Assembly (NCBI GenBank): GCA_033720855.1
Contig: JAWWBR010000078.1
Span: 1 to 16,412, forward strand
From: SMXQ01 sp033720855
Lineage (GTDB): Bacteria > Pseudomonadota > Alphaproteobacteria > SMXQ01
Length of the DNA: 16,412 nt
Reading direction: 5' to 3'
Part shown: piece by piece, positions 6,612 through 13,864 of the stretch
Layout: each line of letters starts with the position of its first letter
Numbering within the stretch: the stretch's first letter is position 1
Made by a program: the position numbers and the translations under genes
Notes under the pieces: model-generated
Told to the model about the DNA's origin: nothing
The model's database searches: none
What the model saw: the letters and a program-made list of their open reading frames with translations, nothing else

Positions 6612-8933
6612 TCACAGGCATTCTTGCGATTTTGCGGTATCGGCGGCCCTTGCGGGGGCGGCGGCGATGCGGTCTTTCGGAAACTGGACGGTGACGGTGC
6701 TGCCGGCGCCGGGCTCGCTCTGGAAATCGAGATACCCGCCGTGCAACTCGATCAGGTTCTTGGCCAGGGTCAGCCCCAGGCCCGTGCCCTGGTATCTGCG
6801 GCTCAGTTTGCTGTCGATCTGGTTGAAGGGCCGAAGGATTTTCGGAATGTCTTCGGGCGCGACTCCGATGCCTGAATCGATGACCTGGAACCCGTGGCCG
6901 TTTCCCGGTTCGCTCCATGCCTTGACCGTGACCCCGCCGCCCTTGGGGGTGAATTTCACCGCGTTGGACAGCAGGTTGAGAAAAATCTGTCTCAGCATGC
7001 GCTGGTCGGCGCGTAAAGGCGCAATCTCTTCCGGGTAGTCCTCGATCAGCCGGATACCGTGTTTATCGGCCTCGCCCTTGACCATGTCGACACAGGAGCC
7101 GATGACCGACAGCGGATTCAGGTCCTCTTCGTTGAGTTCCGTCTTTCCGGCCTCGATCTTGGAGAGGTCGAGAATGTCATTGATGAGTCCCAACAGATGG
7201 TTGCCGGCGGTGTGGATTCCCTCGATGAATTCCAGATGCCCGCCGCCCTTCGACGGGTCGAAATTGTCCTGCATCATCACCTCGGAAAAGCCGATGATGG
7301 CGTTCAGTGGCGTGCGCAGTTCATGGCTCACATTGGCGAGGAACTCTGACTTGGCCTGGTTGGCGGCTTCGGCCTTTTTCCGCGCGTCGTCAACGGCTTT
7401 CTCCGCCTGTTTGCGCTCGGAAATGTCGGCAACGATGGCGACGAAGACGGGGGGCGATTCCGTCCTCGACATTTGCAGGCGAACCTCCACCGGATACAGG
7501 CTCCCGTCCTTGCGCATGTGCTCGGTATCGAAGACCAACATCTCTTCCTCGCCCCGGAGCAAAGGTTCGACCGCCGCTTTGAAGCTCTTCTCGTTGAATT
7601 TGGGCTTGAGGTCCCAAGGCGTGAGCCGGTTCATCTCGTCCCGCTCGTAGCCGAGATTGTTCAGGGCACCGCGGCTGATCTGGATGAAGCGGTAGGTTTC
7701 GGCGTCAAACACATATATCTCGTTGAACGAGCTGTCGAGGATGCGGCCGAGGCGTTGGCTCAACGTATCGGCTTCCCGCCGATCCGTGATGTCGGTGACG
7801 GTCGAAATGTATCCGCCATCGGGCGTCGGCGTCCGCTCGTAGGCGTAAGCTCGGCCGTTGGGCAGGATGCGCTCGCCGGTTTCGGGCTGGCAGGCCGTCG
7901 CCAGCTTTTCCTCCATCTCCGCTTCGCTGCAGGTCCCACCGTAATCCCCGTGTTCAGAGCGATAGCGGATGATCTCCCGGCGGGTCTTGCCGATATGCAG
8001 GAAATCGGGCGGCAGGTTGAGGATCTCGGCATACTGTGGATTGAAGGCCACCACGGCGTGGTTGCGGTTGTAGACGGCGATGCCCTGGACCATGTTGCTG
8101 AAGGTCCCCTCGAGGACCCGCGATTTCTCCGCCGCGTCCCGTTCCGCCCGCTTCCGTTCGGTGATGTCCTGATACATGCCGATGGTCGATAGCGGGCGCC
8201 CGTCGGCGTCGTAGACCGATTTGTAGTTGATGTTGCACCAGATCACCCGGCCGTCCTTGCGGATGAAGCGCCGCTCCACGGTCCGGCTGTCGCGGCTGCC
8301 GAAGGCGACGAACCGCATGCTCGTGGTCTCGGGATCATCGTCGGGATGGGCGATTTCGCGTAATCTCATGGACTGCAGTTCCTCTTGCGAGTAACCCAGC
8401 ATTTCGCACATCGCGCCGTTGAATTCCCTGCCCTTGCCGTCGGCGTTTCTGATGACGAGGCCGATCCCGGCATTGTTGAAGGCGCCGCGGAATTTCTCCT
8501 CGCTCGCCCGCAGCTTCTGCTCGACTTCCTTGCGATCGGTGATGTCGGTATAGGTGATGACGAACCCGCCGTTGCTCATCGGCTTGCGATGGTAGATATA
8601 GGCCTTGCCGGAGGCCAGACTCCGCTCTTCCGATCGCTCTGTGCGGATCTTGGCGCGTTCCACATGATGCCGGACCAGCTCTTCGGGGTCTTTCCCTTCG
8701 CCGTAAAGTCCCCTTTCCGCACGGTTGCGGATGATCTCGGCGATCGGCATGCCGATGCGGAGGAAGTCGGGGGGGAATTCGAAGAACGACACGAACTGGG
8801 AATTGAAAGCGAGCAGCCGCGCCTCGGCGTCGAACACGGCGACGCCTTGAGCGATGGTCTCGATGGTTTCGTCCAGCAGCCCCGAGGGTGTCGTCAGGGA
8901 TCGCACCTTGGGCGAGCCTTCCGCGTTCGCCAA
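6612..8933 (-). CDS. Soluble sensor histidine kinase with four PAS domains
   Basis: A 773-aa protein without membrane segments or signal peptide, so cytoplasmic. Four PAS domains lie at about 20-133, 142-262, 270-388 and 392-512, each closing with the same linker style (TDITDRK, QDITERK, TDITDRR, ADISERK). PAS1 and PAS3 are close relatives of each other (PAS_7 type: AQGVAVFD...FPPDFLRIG and VQGIAVYN...LPPDFLHIG). A short coiled segment (510-530) leads to SHELRTPLNAI with His537, N box N653/N657, G1 DSGIG (686-690) and G2 GTGLGL (716-721). The start is TTG at 8933: AGGAGG lies seven bases upstream and an in-frame TGA lies just before that. No receiver domain or response regulator is in the window. 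It should autophosphorylate and signal to an unlinked regulator; ligands are unknown. Confidence 0.95.
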   Translation of the reverse strand: MANAEGSPKVRSLTTPSGLLDETIETIAQGVAVFDAEARLLAFNSQFVSFFEFPPDFLRIGMPIAEIIRNRAERGLYGEGKDPEELVRHHVERAKIRTERSEERSLASGKAYIYHRKPMSNGGFVITYTDITDRKEVEQKLRASEEKFRGAFNNAGIGLVIRNADGKGREFNGAMCEMLGYSQEELQSMRLREIAHPDDDPETTSMRFVAFGSRDSRTVERRFIRKDGRVIWCNINYKSVYDADGRPLSTIGMYQDITERKRAERDAAEKSRVLEGTFSNMVQGIAVYNRNHAVVAFNPQYAEILNLPPDFLHIGKTRREIIRYRSEHGDYGGTCSEAEMEEKLATACQPETGERILPNGRAYAYERTPTPDGGYISTVTDITDRREADTLSQRLGRILDSSFNEIYVFDAETYRFIQISRGALNNLGYERDEMNRLTPWDLKPKFNEKSFKAAVEPLLRGEEEMLVFDTEHMRKDGSLYPVEVRLQMSRTESPPVFVAIVADISERKQAEKAVDDARKKAEAANQAKSEFLANVSHELRTPLNAIIGFSEVMMQDNFDPSKGGGHLEFIEGIHTAGNHLLGLINDILDLSKIEAGKTELNEEDLNPLSVIGSCVDMVKGEADKHGIRLIEDYPEEIAPLRADQRMLRQIFLNLLSNAVKFTPKGGGVTVKAWSEPGNGHGFQVIDSGIGVAPEDIPKILRPFNQIDSKLSRRYQGTGLGLTLAKNLIELHGGYLDFQSEPGAGSTVTVQFPKDRIAAAPARAADTAKSQECL

Positions 8934-9272
8934 TGCGCTGCCTCCTCATTCACGGCCGAAGATCGGGTTCGGACCGTTTCGGCACACGGTAAGGGGGAGG
9001 ATATTGGGCGAAAGTTTATAATTTATTAGTTGAAATGACCGTTGTCGGCGGGCGGATTCCCAAGCTGTCTGCGGCGTTGAGAAAATATTTTACTTAATTT
9101 TGATTAACCATAGCGCGCGGATCGCTCTATTGGCGGGCTCGGCGGTTGGCGTCGCCGCCGCCGGCGGGATTTGGTAACGGCCCCCGGATGGGCTAAGGTT
9201 GATGCAAACCAAACAACAAATCCAACCATCGGCGCCGCGTCCCGGCGGTGCCGAGCCTAGGGGGAGGTGATC
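8934..9272. other. 339-bp divergent intergenic region between the four-PAS kinase and the ABC receptor
   Basis: The part nearest the kinase (about 9011-9033) and a second patch (about 9083-9110, GAGAAAATATTTTACTTAAT) are AT-rich. A TATAAT occurs at 9017-9022 on the plus strand, but no -35 matches it. A weak candidate for the receptor gene is TTGGTA (9171-9176), 17 bases, TAAGGT (9194-9199). No ORF with an RBS was seen. Confidence 0.5.
9171..9199 (+). promoter_or_regulatory. Candidate promoter of the ABC substrate-binding protein gene
   Basis: TTGGTA, a 17-base spacer and TAAGGT give fair -35 and poor -10 matches. The site lies 74 bases before the ATG at 9273. Its position is sensible but the score is weak. 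Confidence 0.25.
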
Positions 9273-10664
9273 ATGCCGCGCTCTATCCGCTTGGTATTAG
9301 GTGCGTCTCTACTGCTTTGCGCCGCGACGGCGGCGCCGGGGTCCCTGCCGGCGGCTGCGGCCGCGGATCTGCCGAAAGCGACCCAGGACATGCTCAGGGC
9401 CCTCAAGATGGACGCCGCGATCCTCGACGGTCTCGAGCGCGAACTGGTCATGCCCGAGGCCTGGATCGCCAAGGCCAAGGGGGAAGGCACGGTGCGGTAT
9501 ATCGGCAACTTCACCAGCCGCGAATGGCCGGACTTCATCGCCCCGTTCAAGGCCCGCTTTCCCGATGTGAAGATTTCCCACCAGCGCACCAGCCGCGTCG
9601 GTCGCGTCGACAAGCCCTTGATCGCCTTCAAGGAGGGGCGGATCATCGCCGACATCATCGCCGCCGTGGGCGCCGGCATGAAGCTCTATCGCGAAGCCGG
9701 GGCGCTGACCGACCTGAGCGACCTGCCCAATTTCGACCGCATTCACCCCGACATGCGCGGCAAGGACGGGCGGTGGATCGGCGAAAAGGTCAAATACTGG
9801 TGCATGGCCTACAACACGACGCTGTTGAAGAAGCGGGACCTGCCCAAGCGCTGGGAGGACATCCTCACCATCAAGGCCCTGCACAAGCAAAATATCGGCA
9901 TTTCCAACCGGCCCCATAACTGGATCCTGCCGCTTTGGGTCGCCAAAGGCGAGGACTGGAGCCGCAAGTTCATCGGCGATCTGTTCGCCAAGGCGCGGCC
10001 CCAGCTGCGCAAGGAGGGCGCCCGGGCGATCGTGACCCTGGCCATCGCCGGCGAGTTCCACAGCGCGATCCCGGCCACCGATTACCGCGTCTTCGGCTAT
10101 GCCGAAAAGGGCGCCCCCATCGCCTGGCATTGCCCGGAACCGGTGCCCGTCGCGATCTCCGAACTGATCATCATCAAGGGGGCGAAGAACCTCTATTCCT
10201 CGAAGATCTTCCTCAACTGGTTCCTCAGCAAGGAGGGCCAGTTGGCGCAGTACTATACGACCAAGGCCTCGCCGGTGCACAAGGACCTGCAGGACAAGGG
10301 CATGGTGCAGTACTGGGAGGAGATCAAGGGCAAGGCGACCGCGCCGCGCACCCCGGAAAGCCTGATCACGGTCTTCCCCCAGGTGCAGAGGGTGTGGAAC
10401 AAGGCCTGGGCGCGGTCCGGCGGGCCGGTGGCCTCGACCGCCACGGTCAAGGTCAAGACCCAGCTGACGGCGGTGCGCCGCGGCGGCCGGCGCCTCGCCT
10501 TCACGGTCAAGGGCGGCGAGCACAAGGTCAAGGTGAGCCGCTCCAGGACCGAGGTGATGATCGGCGGCAAGGCGTCGTCCCGCGGCAAGCTCAAGGTCGG
10601 CATGGCCTGCGAGATCGTCTACCTCGGCAACGGCAACGAGGCGCGCAAGATCTCGTGCAAATAG
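9273..10664 (+). CDS. Fbp-type ABC substrate-binding protein with an extra C-terminal domain
   Basis: A 463-aa exported receptor. The signal peptide is residues 1-~31 (MPRSIRLVLGASLLLCAATA..., AAA end). The ligand-binding body resembles type-2 periplasmic binding proteins of the iron(III)/spermidine/phosphonate kind: GTVRYIGNFTSREWPDFIAPFKARFPDVKI (~72-101), DIIAAVGAGMKLYREAGAL, and a late FLNWFLSKEGQLAQYYTTKASPVHKDL (~313-339). From ~392 to 463 there is a basic 72-residue appendage (RRGGRR, SRSRTEV, LKVGMAC) with Cys446 and Cys462. The same module ends the TTT receptor at 12530-13759. ATG 9273 was chosen because GGGGGAGG sits five bases upstream; a GTG two codons earlier is too close to it. 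No ABC permease or ATPase gene lies in the window, so the transport partner and ligand are unknown. Confidence 0.9.
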   Translation: MPRSIRLVLGASLLLCAATAAPGSLPAAAAADLPKATQDMLRALKMDAAILDGLERELVMPEAWIAKAKGEGTVRYIGNFTSREWPDFIAPFKARFPDVKISHQRTSRVGRVDKPLIAFKEGRIIADIIAAVGAGMKLYREAGALTDLSDLPNFDRIHPDMRGKDGRWIGEKVKYWCMAYNTTLLKKRDLPKRWEDILTIKALHKQNIGISNRPHNWILPLWVAKGEDWSRKFIGDLFAKARPQLRKEGARAIVTLAIAGEFHSAIPATDYRVFGYAEKGAPIAWHCPEPVPVAISELIIIKGAKNLYSSKIFLNWFLSKEGQLAQYYTTKASPVHKDLQDKGMVQYWEEIKGKATAPRTPESLITVFPQVQRVWNKAWARSGGPVASTATVKVKTQLTAVRRGGRRLAFTVKGGEHKVKVSRSRTEVMIGGKASSRGKLKVGMACEIVYLGNGNEARKISCK

Positions 10665-10680
10665 GCGGCGGGCAGGGTGC

Positions 10681-10700
10681 GCGGGCGGCCTTCGGCCCGC
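10681..10700. terminator. GC inverted repeat between convergent genes
   Basis: GCGGGC and GCCCGC form a 6-bp stem with an 8-base loop in the 39-base gap between the receptor gene and the 55-aa membrane peptide gene. No T run follows on either strand. Confidence 0.3.
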
Positions 10701-10703
10701 GGC

Positions 10704-10871
10704 TTAGCCTGAGAGCAGCATCAGGCCAATGATGAGCAGGACGACGGAGACGCCGCCCAGGATGAAGCCGGTCAGGAAGCTCGCGTGGCCCAGCCGCTGC
10801 TCCCTGACCGAATGGAAGAACAGGATCGCCGCGCCGATCACCAGCAGAATGCCTATGGCCTTGCGATCCAT
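10704..10871 (-). CDS. 55-aa membrane peptide, downstream of the HCHL-like gene
   Basis: ATG at 10871 with a strong GGAGGGG five bases upstream, TAA at 10706-10704. The product starts MDRKAIGILLVIGAAILFF and ends GLMLLSG. It has two hydrophobic segments (residues ~5-20 and ~32-53) joined by a short charged stretch (HSVREQRLGHA), giving a likely helical hairpin in the inner membrane. The start lies 39 bases after the stop of the HCHL-like gene on the same strand, so the two are probably co-transcribed. No family is recognised. The RBS and clean hydrophobic pattern make it a credible gene despite its size. Confidence 0.72.
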   Translation of the reverse strand: MDRKAIGILLVIGAAILFFHSVREQRLGHASFLTGFILGGVSVVLLIIGLMLLSG

Positions 10872-10910
10872 CCTTTCCCCTCCGTCATCGGCGCTACCGC
10901 CCGGCCCCCG

Positions 10911-11756
10911 CTAGTCCCGGCGCTTTTGCGCCTTGCTCCGGTCGTAGGGGCCAAGCCCGGGGCGGTAGCTTTTGTCGTCGAGGAACTGGCGCATGCCTTC
11001 CTCGCGGCCGCCTTCGGGATCGGCGTATTTGAGCGCCTCGCCCTTGGCGCGAAGATAGTCCACCGCCTGCTGGGCGGGAAGCCCGCGGACGGTACGGATC
11101 GCCTCCTTGGTGAATCGCACGGCGGCGGGGTTCTTTTCCATCAGCATGCGGGCGTAGTCGACCGTCGCCCGGCGCAGCTCGTCCTTGGGCACGGCGAAGG
11201 TGACGAAGCGCAGCTCGGCCGCCTTCTTGCCGTCGAAGGTCTCGCCGGAAACGGCGTAGTGCATGGCGTCGCGGAAGCTCATCACGTTGGCGACGTTCCA
11301 GCTGACATAGCCGCCCGGCAGGATGCCCCAGTTGATCTCCGACAGGCCGAACAGCGCGTCCTCGGCGGCGATGGCGAAATCGCAGGCGCAGACCGGGGTC
11401 AGCCCGCCGCCGAAGCAGTAGCCGTTGACCATGGCGATGGTCGGCTTGGGAAAGGTGGAGAGCCGCTCCCAGAACCAGCTATGGGCGGCCTCGTTGGAGC
11501 GCCGGCGCTCGGCCGGGTCATAGGCGGTGTCGCGGAAATAGAGCTTGAGGTCCTGGCCGGCGCAAAACGCTTCGCCGGCGCCGGTCAGCACCAGAACCCG
11601 GGTCTCGTCGTCGACCGCCAGGGCCGCCAGCGCCGCATCCATCTCGTAATGCAGCTCGGGGCTCATGGCGTTGCGCTTCTCCGGCCGGTTCAGGGTCACC
11701 CAGGTGATGCCGTCCTCTTTCTCGACGATGATGTCCTGATAATTGCTCTCGCTCAT
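10911..11756 (-). CDS. p-Hydroxycinnamoyl-CoA hydratase/lyase-like enoyl-CoA hydratase family enzyme
   Basis: A 281-aa cytosolic crotonase-fold enzyme. It resembles the hydroxycinnamoyl-CoA hydratase/lyase (HCHL) branch, which splits feruloyl- or coumaroyl-CoA into acetyl-CoA and an aromatic aldehyde: LNRPEKRNAMSP (22-33), DLKLYFR (69-75), KPTIAMVNGYCFGGG (104-118), FGLSEINWGI (136-145), and the C-terminal PEGGREEGMRQFLDDKSYRPGL (247-268), very like known HCHLs. From memory of the Pseudomonas enzyme, E140 and Y234 match its Glu143 and Tyr239, while Ser123 is T120 and the Met of AGMDL is Gln here, so the substrate may differ. ATG 11756 has GGGGGAAG upstream; longer frames lack an RBS. A 55-aa membrane peptide gene follows at 39 bases. 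No feruloyl-CoA synthetase or vanillin dehydrogenase is in view. Confidence 0.87.
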   Translation of the reverse strand: MSESNYQDIIVEKEDGITWVTLNRPEKRNAMSPELHYEMDAALAALAVDDETRVLVLTGAGEAFCAGQDLKLYFRDTAYDPAERRRSNEAAHSWFWERLSTFPKPTIAMVNGYCFGGGLTPVCACDFAIAAEDALFGLSEINWGILPGGYVSWNVANVMSFRDAMHYAVSGETFDGKKAAELRFVTFAVPKDELRRATVDYARMLMEKNPAAVRFTKEAIRTVRGLPAQQAVDYLRAKGEALKYADPEGGREEGMRQFLDDKSYRPGLGPYDRSKAQKRRD

Positions 11757-12106
11757 TGCCGCTTCCCCCAAAAGGCCCCAAGGCCCGCCAATCGGTTGCG
11801 CTGTGTTTCCCCGTGACAAGTGTAGCCCGCTTTGGCCCCTTGGTCTCCGGTGCCGCGGTGCCTTTTTCCCCGCCGACGACGCACGCACCGGTGTGGCGCG
11901 GTAGACGACCGCCTGGCATCGGAGTGCCTAAAAATTCGTCATGCACCAACGCATGTGACAAATTTTTCGCCCGATTTTTCTCGCACGTCAGCCGGTCCTG
12001 CCCCGTCCTGCGCCAAAATCCAGCGGGCGTCGTTCCGCCGCGAACGTGGCATGGGCTTTGCTTCCTGTGGCGGCGAGACAACCATCACCAGGCCGGAAGG
12101 GCGCCA
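11757..12106. other. 350-bp divergent intergenic region between the HCHL-like gene and the lipoprotein gene
   Basis: The centre (about 11930-11980) is AT-rich against GC-rich flanks and carries a large imperfect dyad (separate entry). A TTGTCA on the minus strand (11961-11956) could be a -35 for the HCHL-like gene, but no good -10 follows. Frames open across this region on both strands lack ribosome-binding sites and look non-coding. Confidence 0.5.
11930..11967. promoter_or_regulatory. Large imperfect dyad, candidate operator
   Basis: The left arm AAAAATTCGTCATGC (11930-11944) pairs with GCATGTGACAAATTTTT (11951-11967) over 14 bp, with one mismatch (C11937/A11960), a 2-base bulge and a 6-base centre. 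It sits mid-way between two divergent starts (174 and 139 bases away). The symmetry fits a dimeric regulator site. A structured RNA is the alternative. Confidence 0.4.
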
Positions 12107-12400
12107 ATGGGACGATTTACACCGCTGCTCCTCATCTTCGTGCTTGCGGGCTGCGCCATGCCCCCCGCCGTCACCATGCTCTCCCTCGCCGCCGACGGCG
12201 TGAGCTACGTCGCCACCGGGAAAGGCACCACCGACCACGCCCTGTCCGCGCTCGCCGGCGAAGACTGTGCCCTGGTCCGGGCGGTCAAGGAAGAAGCGAT
12301 CTGCAGGCCGGTGGGCGCGGTGCTGGTCGGCGCCATCGAGGCGCCGTCACCCGACCCCGCCCCGTCCTTGGAAGACGCGACCGACATCGGGCCGGAATAG
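12107..12400 (+). CDS. Small lipoprotein, unknown function
   Basis: A 97-aa protein with a lipoprotein signal: MGRFTPLLLIFVLAGC, a lipobox LAGC with Cys16 as the acylated residue, so it should be anchored to a membrane facing the periplasm. The mature part contains VATGKGTTDHALSALAGEDCALVRAVKEEAICRP. Its Cys54 and Cys66 could form a disulfide; a D-C-ALxRxVK-x4-IC-R pattern like this occurs in small alphaproteobacterial lipoproteins (recalled from memory). The tail is acidic and proline-rich. ATG 12107 was chosen because GGAAGGG lies about six bases upstream and the signal peptide begins there; the frame extends upstream without these features. It is convergent with the TTT receptor gene. Confidence 0.82.
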   Translation: MGRFTPLLLIFVLAGCAMPPAVTMLSLAADGVSYVATGKGTTDHALSALAGEDCALVRAVKEEAICRPVGAVLVGAIEAPSPDPAPSLEDATDIGPE

Positions 12401-12459
12401 GCCGTCACGCGGCTTTCGCGACGACGCCGAGGACCTATCCAGGCGTCGCCTCCGGCGGC

Positions 12460-12489
12460 CCGAGGGCGGGGGCAACATCGCGCCCTCGG
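12460..12489. terminator. Strong 9-bp hairpin between convergent genes
   Basis: CCGAGGGCG (12460-12468) and CGCCCTCGG (12481-12489) pair perfectly around a 12-base loop. The hairpin sits in the 129-base gap between the convergent lipoprotein and TTT receptor genes. No T tract, so a bidirectional GC-type terminator or 3'-end stabiliser is inferred. Confidence 0.38.
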
Positions 12490-12529
12490 TGCGGGCCTCC
12501 ACGCCCGCGCCTCGCGCCTCGCCGACTCC

Positions 12530-13759
12530 TCAGCCCTTGCAGTCGACGCTCTTGGCCTCGGCGCCGGCGCGGGGATAGGTGAAGGTGCAGGTCATCCCCG
12601 CCTTGATGTTCTTGCGCTTGGTCTTCTTGCCGTTGATGGTGACGGTGGTCCGCGAGCCCGAGATCTTGGCGCGGACCTCCTTGCCCTTGTAATTGATCCA
12701 GACCCGGCGGCCGCCGCGCTTGGTCTTGGTCACCGGCCCGGTGTGTTTGACCATGTCGACCTTGACCGTCTCCAGCTTCTTCATCAGGGCGATGATCTCG
12801 GGCGGCTGGGTGATCAATTCCACCACCATCTTGTGCACCTCTTCGCCGAAGGCGGGGTCGAGGCTGCGCTTGGCCCTGGCGGCGGCGTCCCTGAATTCCT
12901 TGCTGTCCACCGCCGTCTTGACCGCCGCGCGCAGCGCCTTGAGCCGGTCGGCGGGAATGTTCGGCGGCCCGGCGGCGATGCGCGAGAGGCTGCCCATGGA
13001 GTACATCAGCCGGGTCACCGCCTTGGTCTCTTTGTTGTTGGCGAATTTGCGGATGTCGCTCACGCCCTGGATGTTGCCGCCGACCTGGGCGATGGCCTTG
13101 ACCCGGCCCGAGCGCACGTAGGTCTGCGCCGAATCCTCGCTGCCGATCCACAGGTCGATCTCGCCCCGCATCATCGCCAGCGGCGCCTGGGAGCCGGAAT
13201 AGCCGAGCACGATCTTGTGCGGGATCTTGAACGCGGTCGCCAGCATGAAGGTGTCCATGTAGGAGCCCGAGCCGACGCCCGAGGCGGAGAACTTGAGCAC
13301 CTTCTTGGCGTTGAGCACGTCCTGGAAATTGTTGAGCGGCGCATCCTTTTGCGCGATCAGGGTGCGCGGCTCCGACGACAGCTTGACCAGCCACGACATC
13401 TTGGTGAGATCGGCGCGCATGCCCTTGCGCCCGAGGATCTGGGCCAGAGCCACGCCGGTGGTGAAATTGCCCATGGTGAGGCCATTGGGTTTGGCGCTGT
13501 AAATCAGGTTGAGGCCGAGGATATGGCCGGCACCGGGCTTGTTGCGGACCACGAACTTGGAGCCCGGCAGCGCCGCCTGGAGGTGGCGGGCGAGCAACCG
13601 GCCCCAGAAATCATGGCCGCCGCCCGGATTGGTGGTGACGATCCAGGTCGCCGTCCGGCCCTTGTAGAAATCGGCCCCGCTCGCCGCCGAGGCGGGCGAT
13701 TGCGCCCCGCAGGCCAAGGCTGCCGCAATCGCGGCAGCGCAAATCGCTGTTTGCTTCAT
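12530..13759 (-). CDS. TTT (Bug/TctC) family receptor with an extra C-terminal domain
   Basis: A 409-aa exported solute receptor. The signal peptide is residues 1-~26 (MKQTAICAAAIAAALACGAQ, ending ASAA). The body is typical of tripartite tricarboxylate transporter receptors: FYKGRTATWIVTTNPGGGHDFWGRLLARHL (31-60), VVRNKPGAGHILGLNLIY (70-87) with the family NKPGAGG-like loop, and YSGSQAPLAMMRGEIDL (187-203). These proteins bind small carboxylates. Residues 337-409 are a basic appendage (RGGRR, SGSRTTV, IKAGMTC) with Cys391 and Cys407, homologous to the end of the ABC receptor at 9273-10664; ordinary Bug proteins are about 320-330 aa and lack it. ATG 13759 has GGGAGGA upstream; the longer frame is not coding. 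No TctA/TctB membrane gene is in the window. A GT9 gene precedes it on the same strand with a 105-base gap. Confidence 0.92.
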   Translation of the reverse strand: MKQTAICAAAIAAALACGAQSPASAASGADFYKGRTATWIVTTNPGGGHDFWGRLLARHLQAALPGSKFVVRNKPGAGHILGLNLIYSAKPNGLTMGNFTTGVALAQILGRKGMRADLTKMSWLVKLSSEPRTLIAQKDAPLNNFQDVLNAKKVLKFSASGVGSGSYMDTFMLATAFKIPHKIVLGYSGSQAPLAMMRGEIDLWIGSEDSAQTYVRSGRVKAIAQVGGNIQGVSDIRKFANNKETKAVTRLMYSMGSLSRIAAGPPNIPADRLKALRAAVKTAVDSKEFRDAAARAKRSLDPAFGEEVHKMVVELITQPPEIIALMKKLETVKVDMVKHTGPVTKTKRGGRRVWINYKGKEVRAKISGSRTTVTINGKKTKRKNIKAGMTCTFTYPRAGAEAKSVDCKG

Positions 13760-13864
13760 GTCGTTCCTCCCGTTGGTCGATAAACGCCTCGTGCAGTGCG
13801 AGGCCCCATGTTGGCCACAGTCTAAACGCATCGGTGTGCCGGGAAAAGGGCGGGGCCGGGTTGC

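Noticed and set aside
9017..9022. Perfect TATAAT on the plus strand
   Set aside because: No acceptable -35 at 16-18 bases upstream, and it is 250 bases from the receptor start.
9309..10523. 404-codon minus-strand frame opposite the ABC receptor
   Set aside because: GC-rich antisense shadow; the plus strand has signal peptide, RBS and receptor motifs.
12743..13783. 346-codon plus-strand frame opposite the TTT receptor
   Set aside because: No domain or RBS, composition typical of an antisense frame of a high-GC gene.
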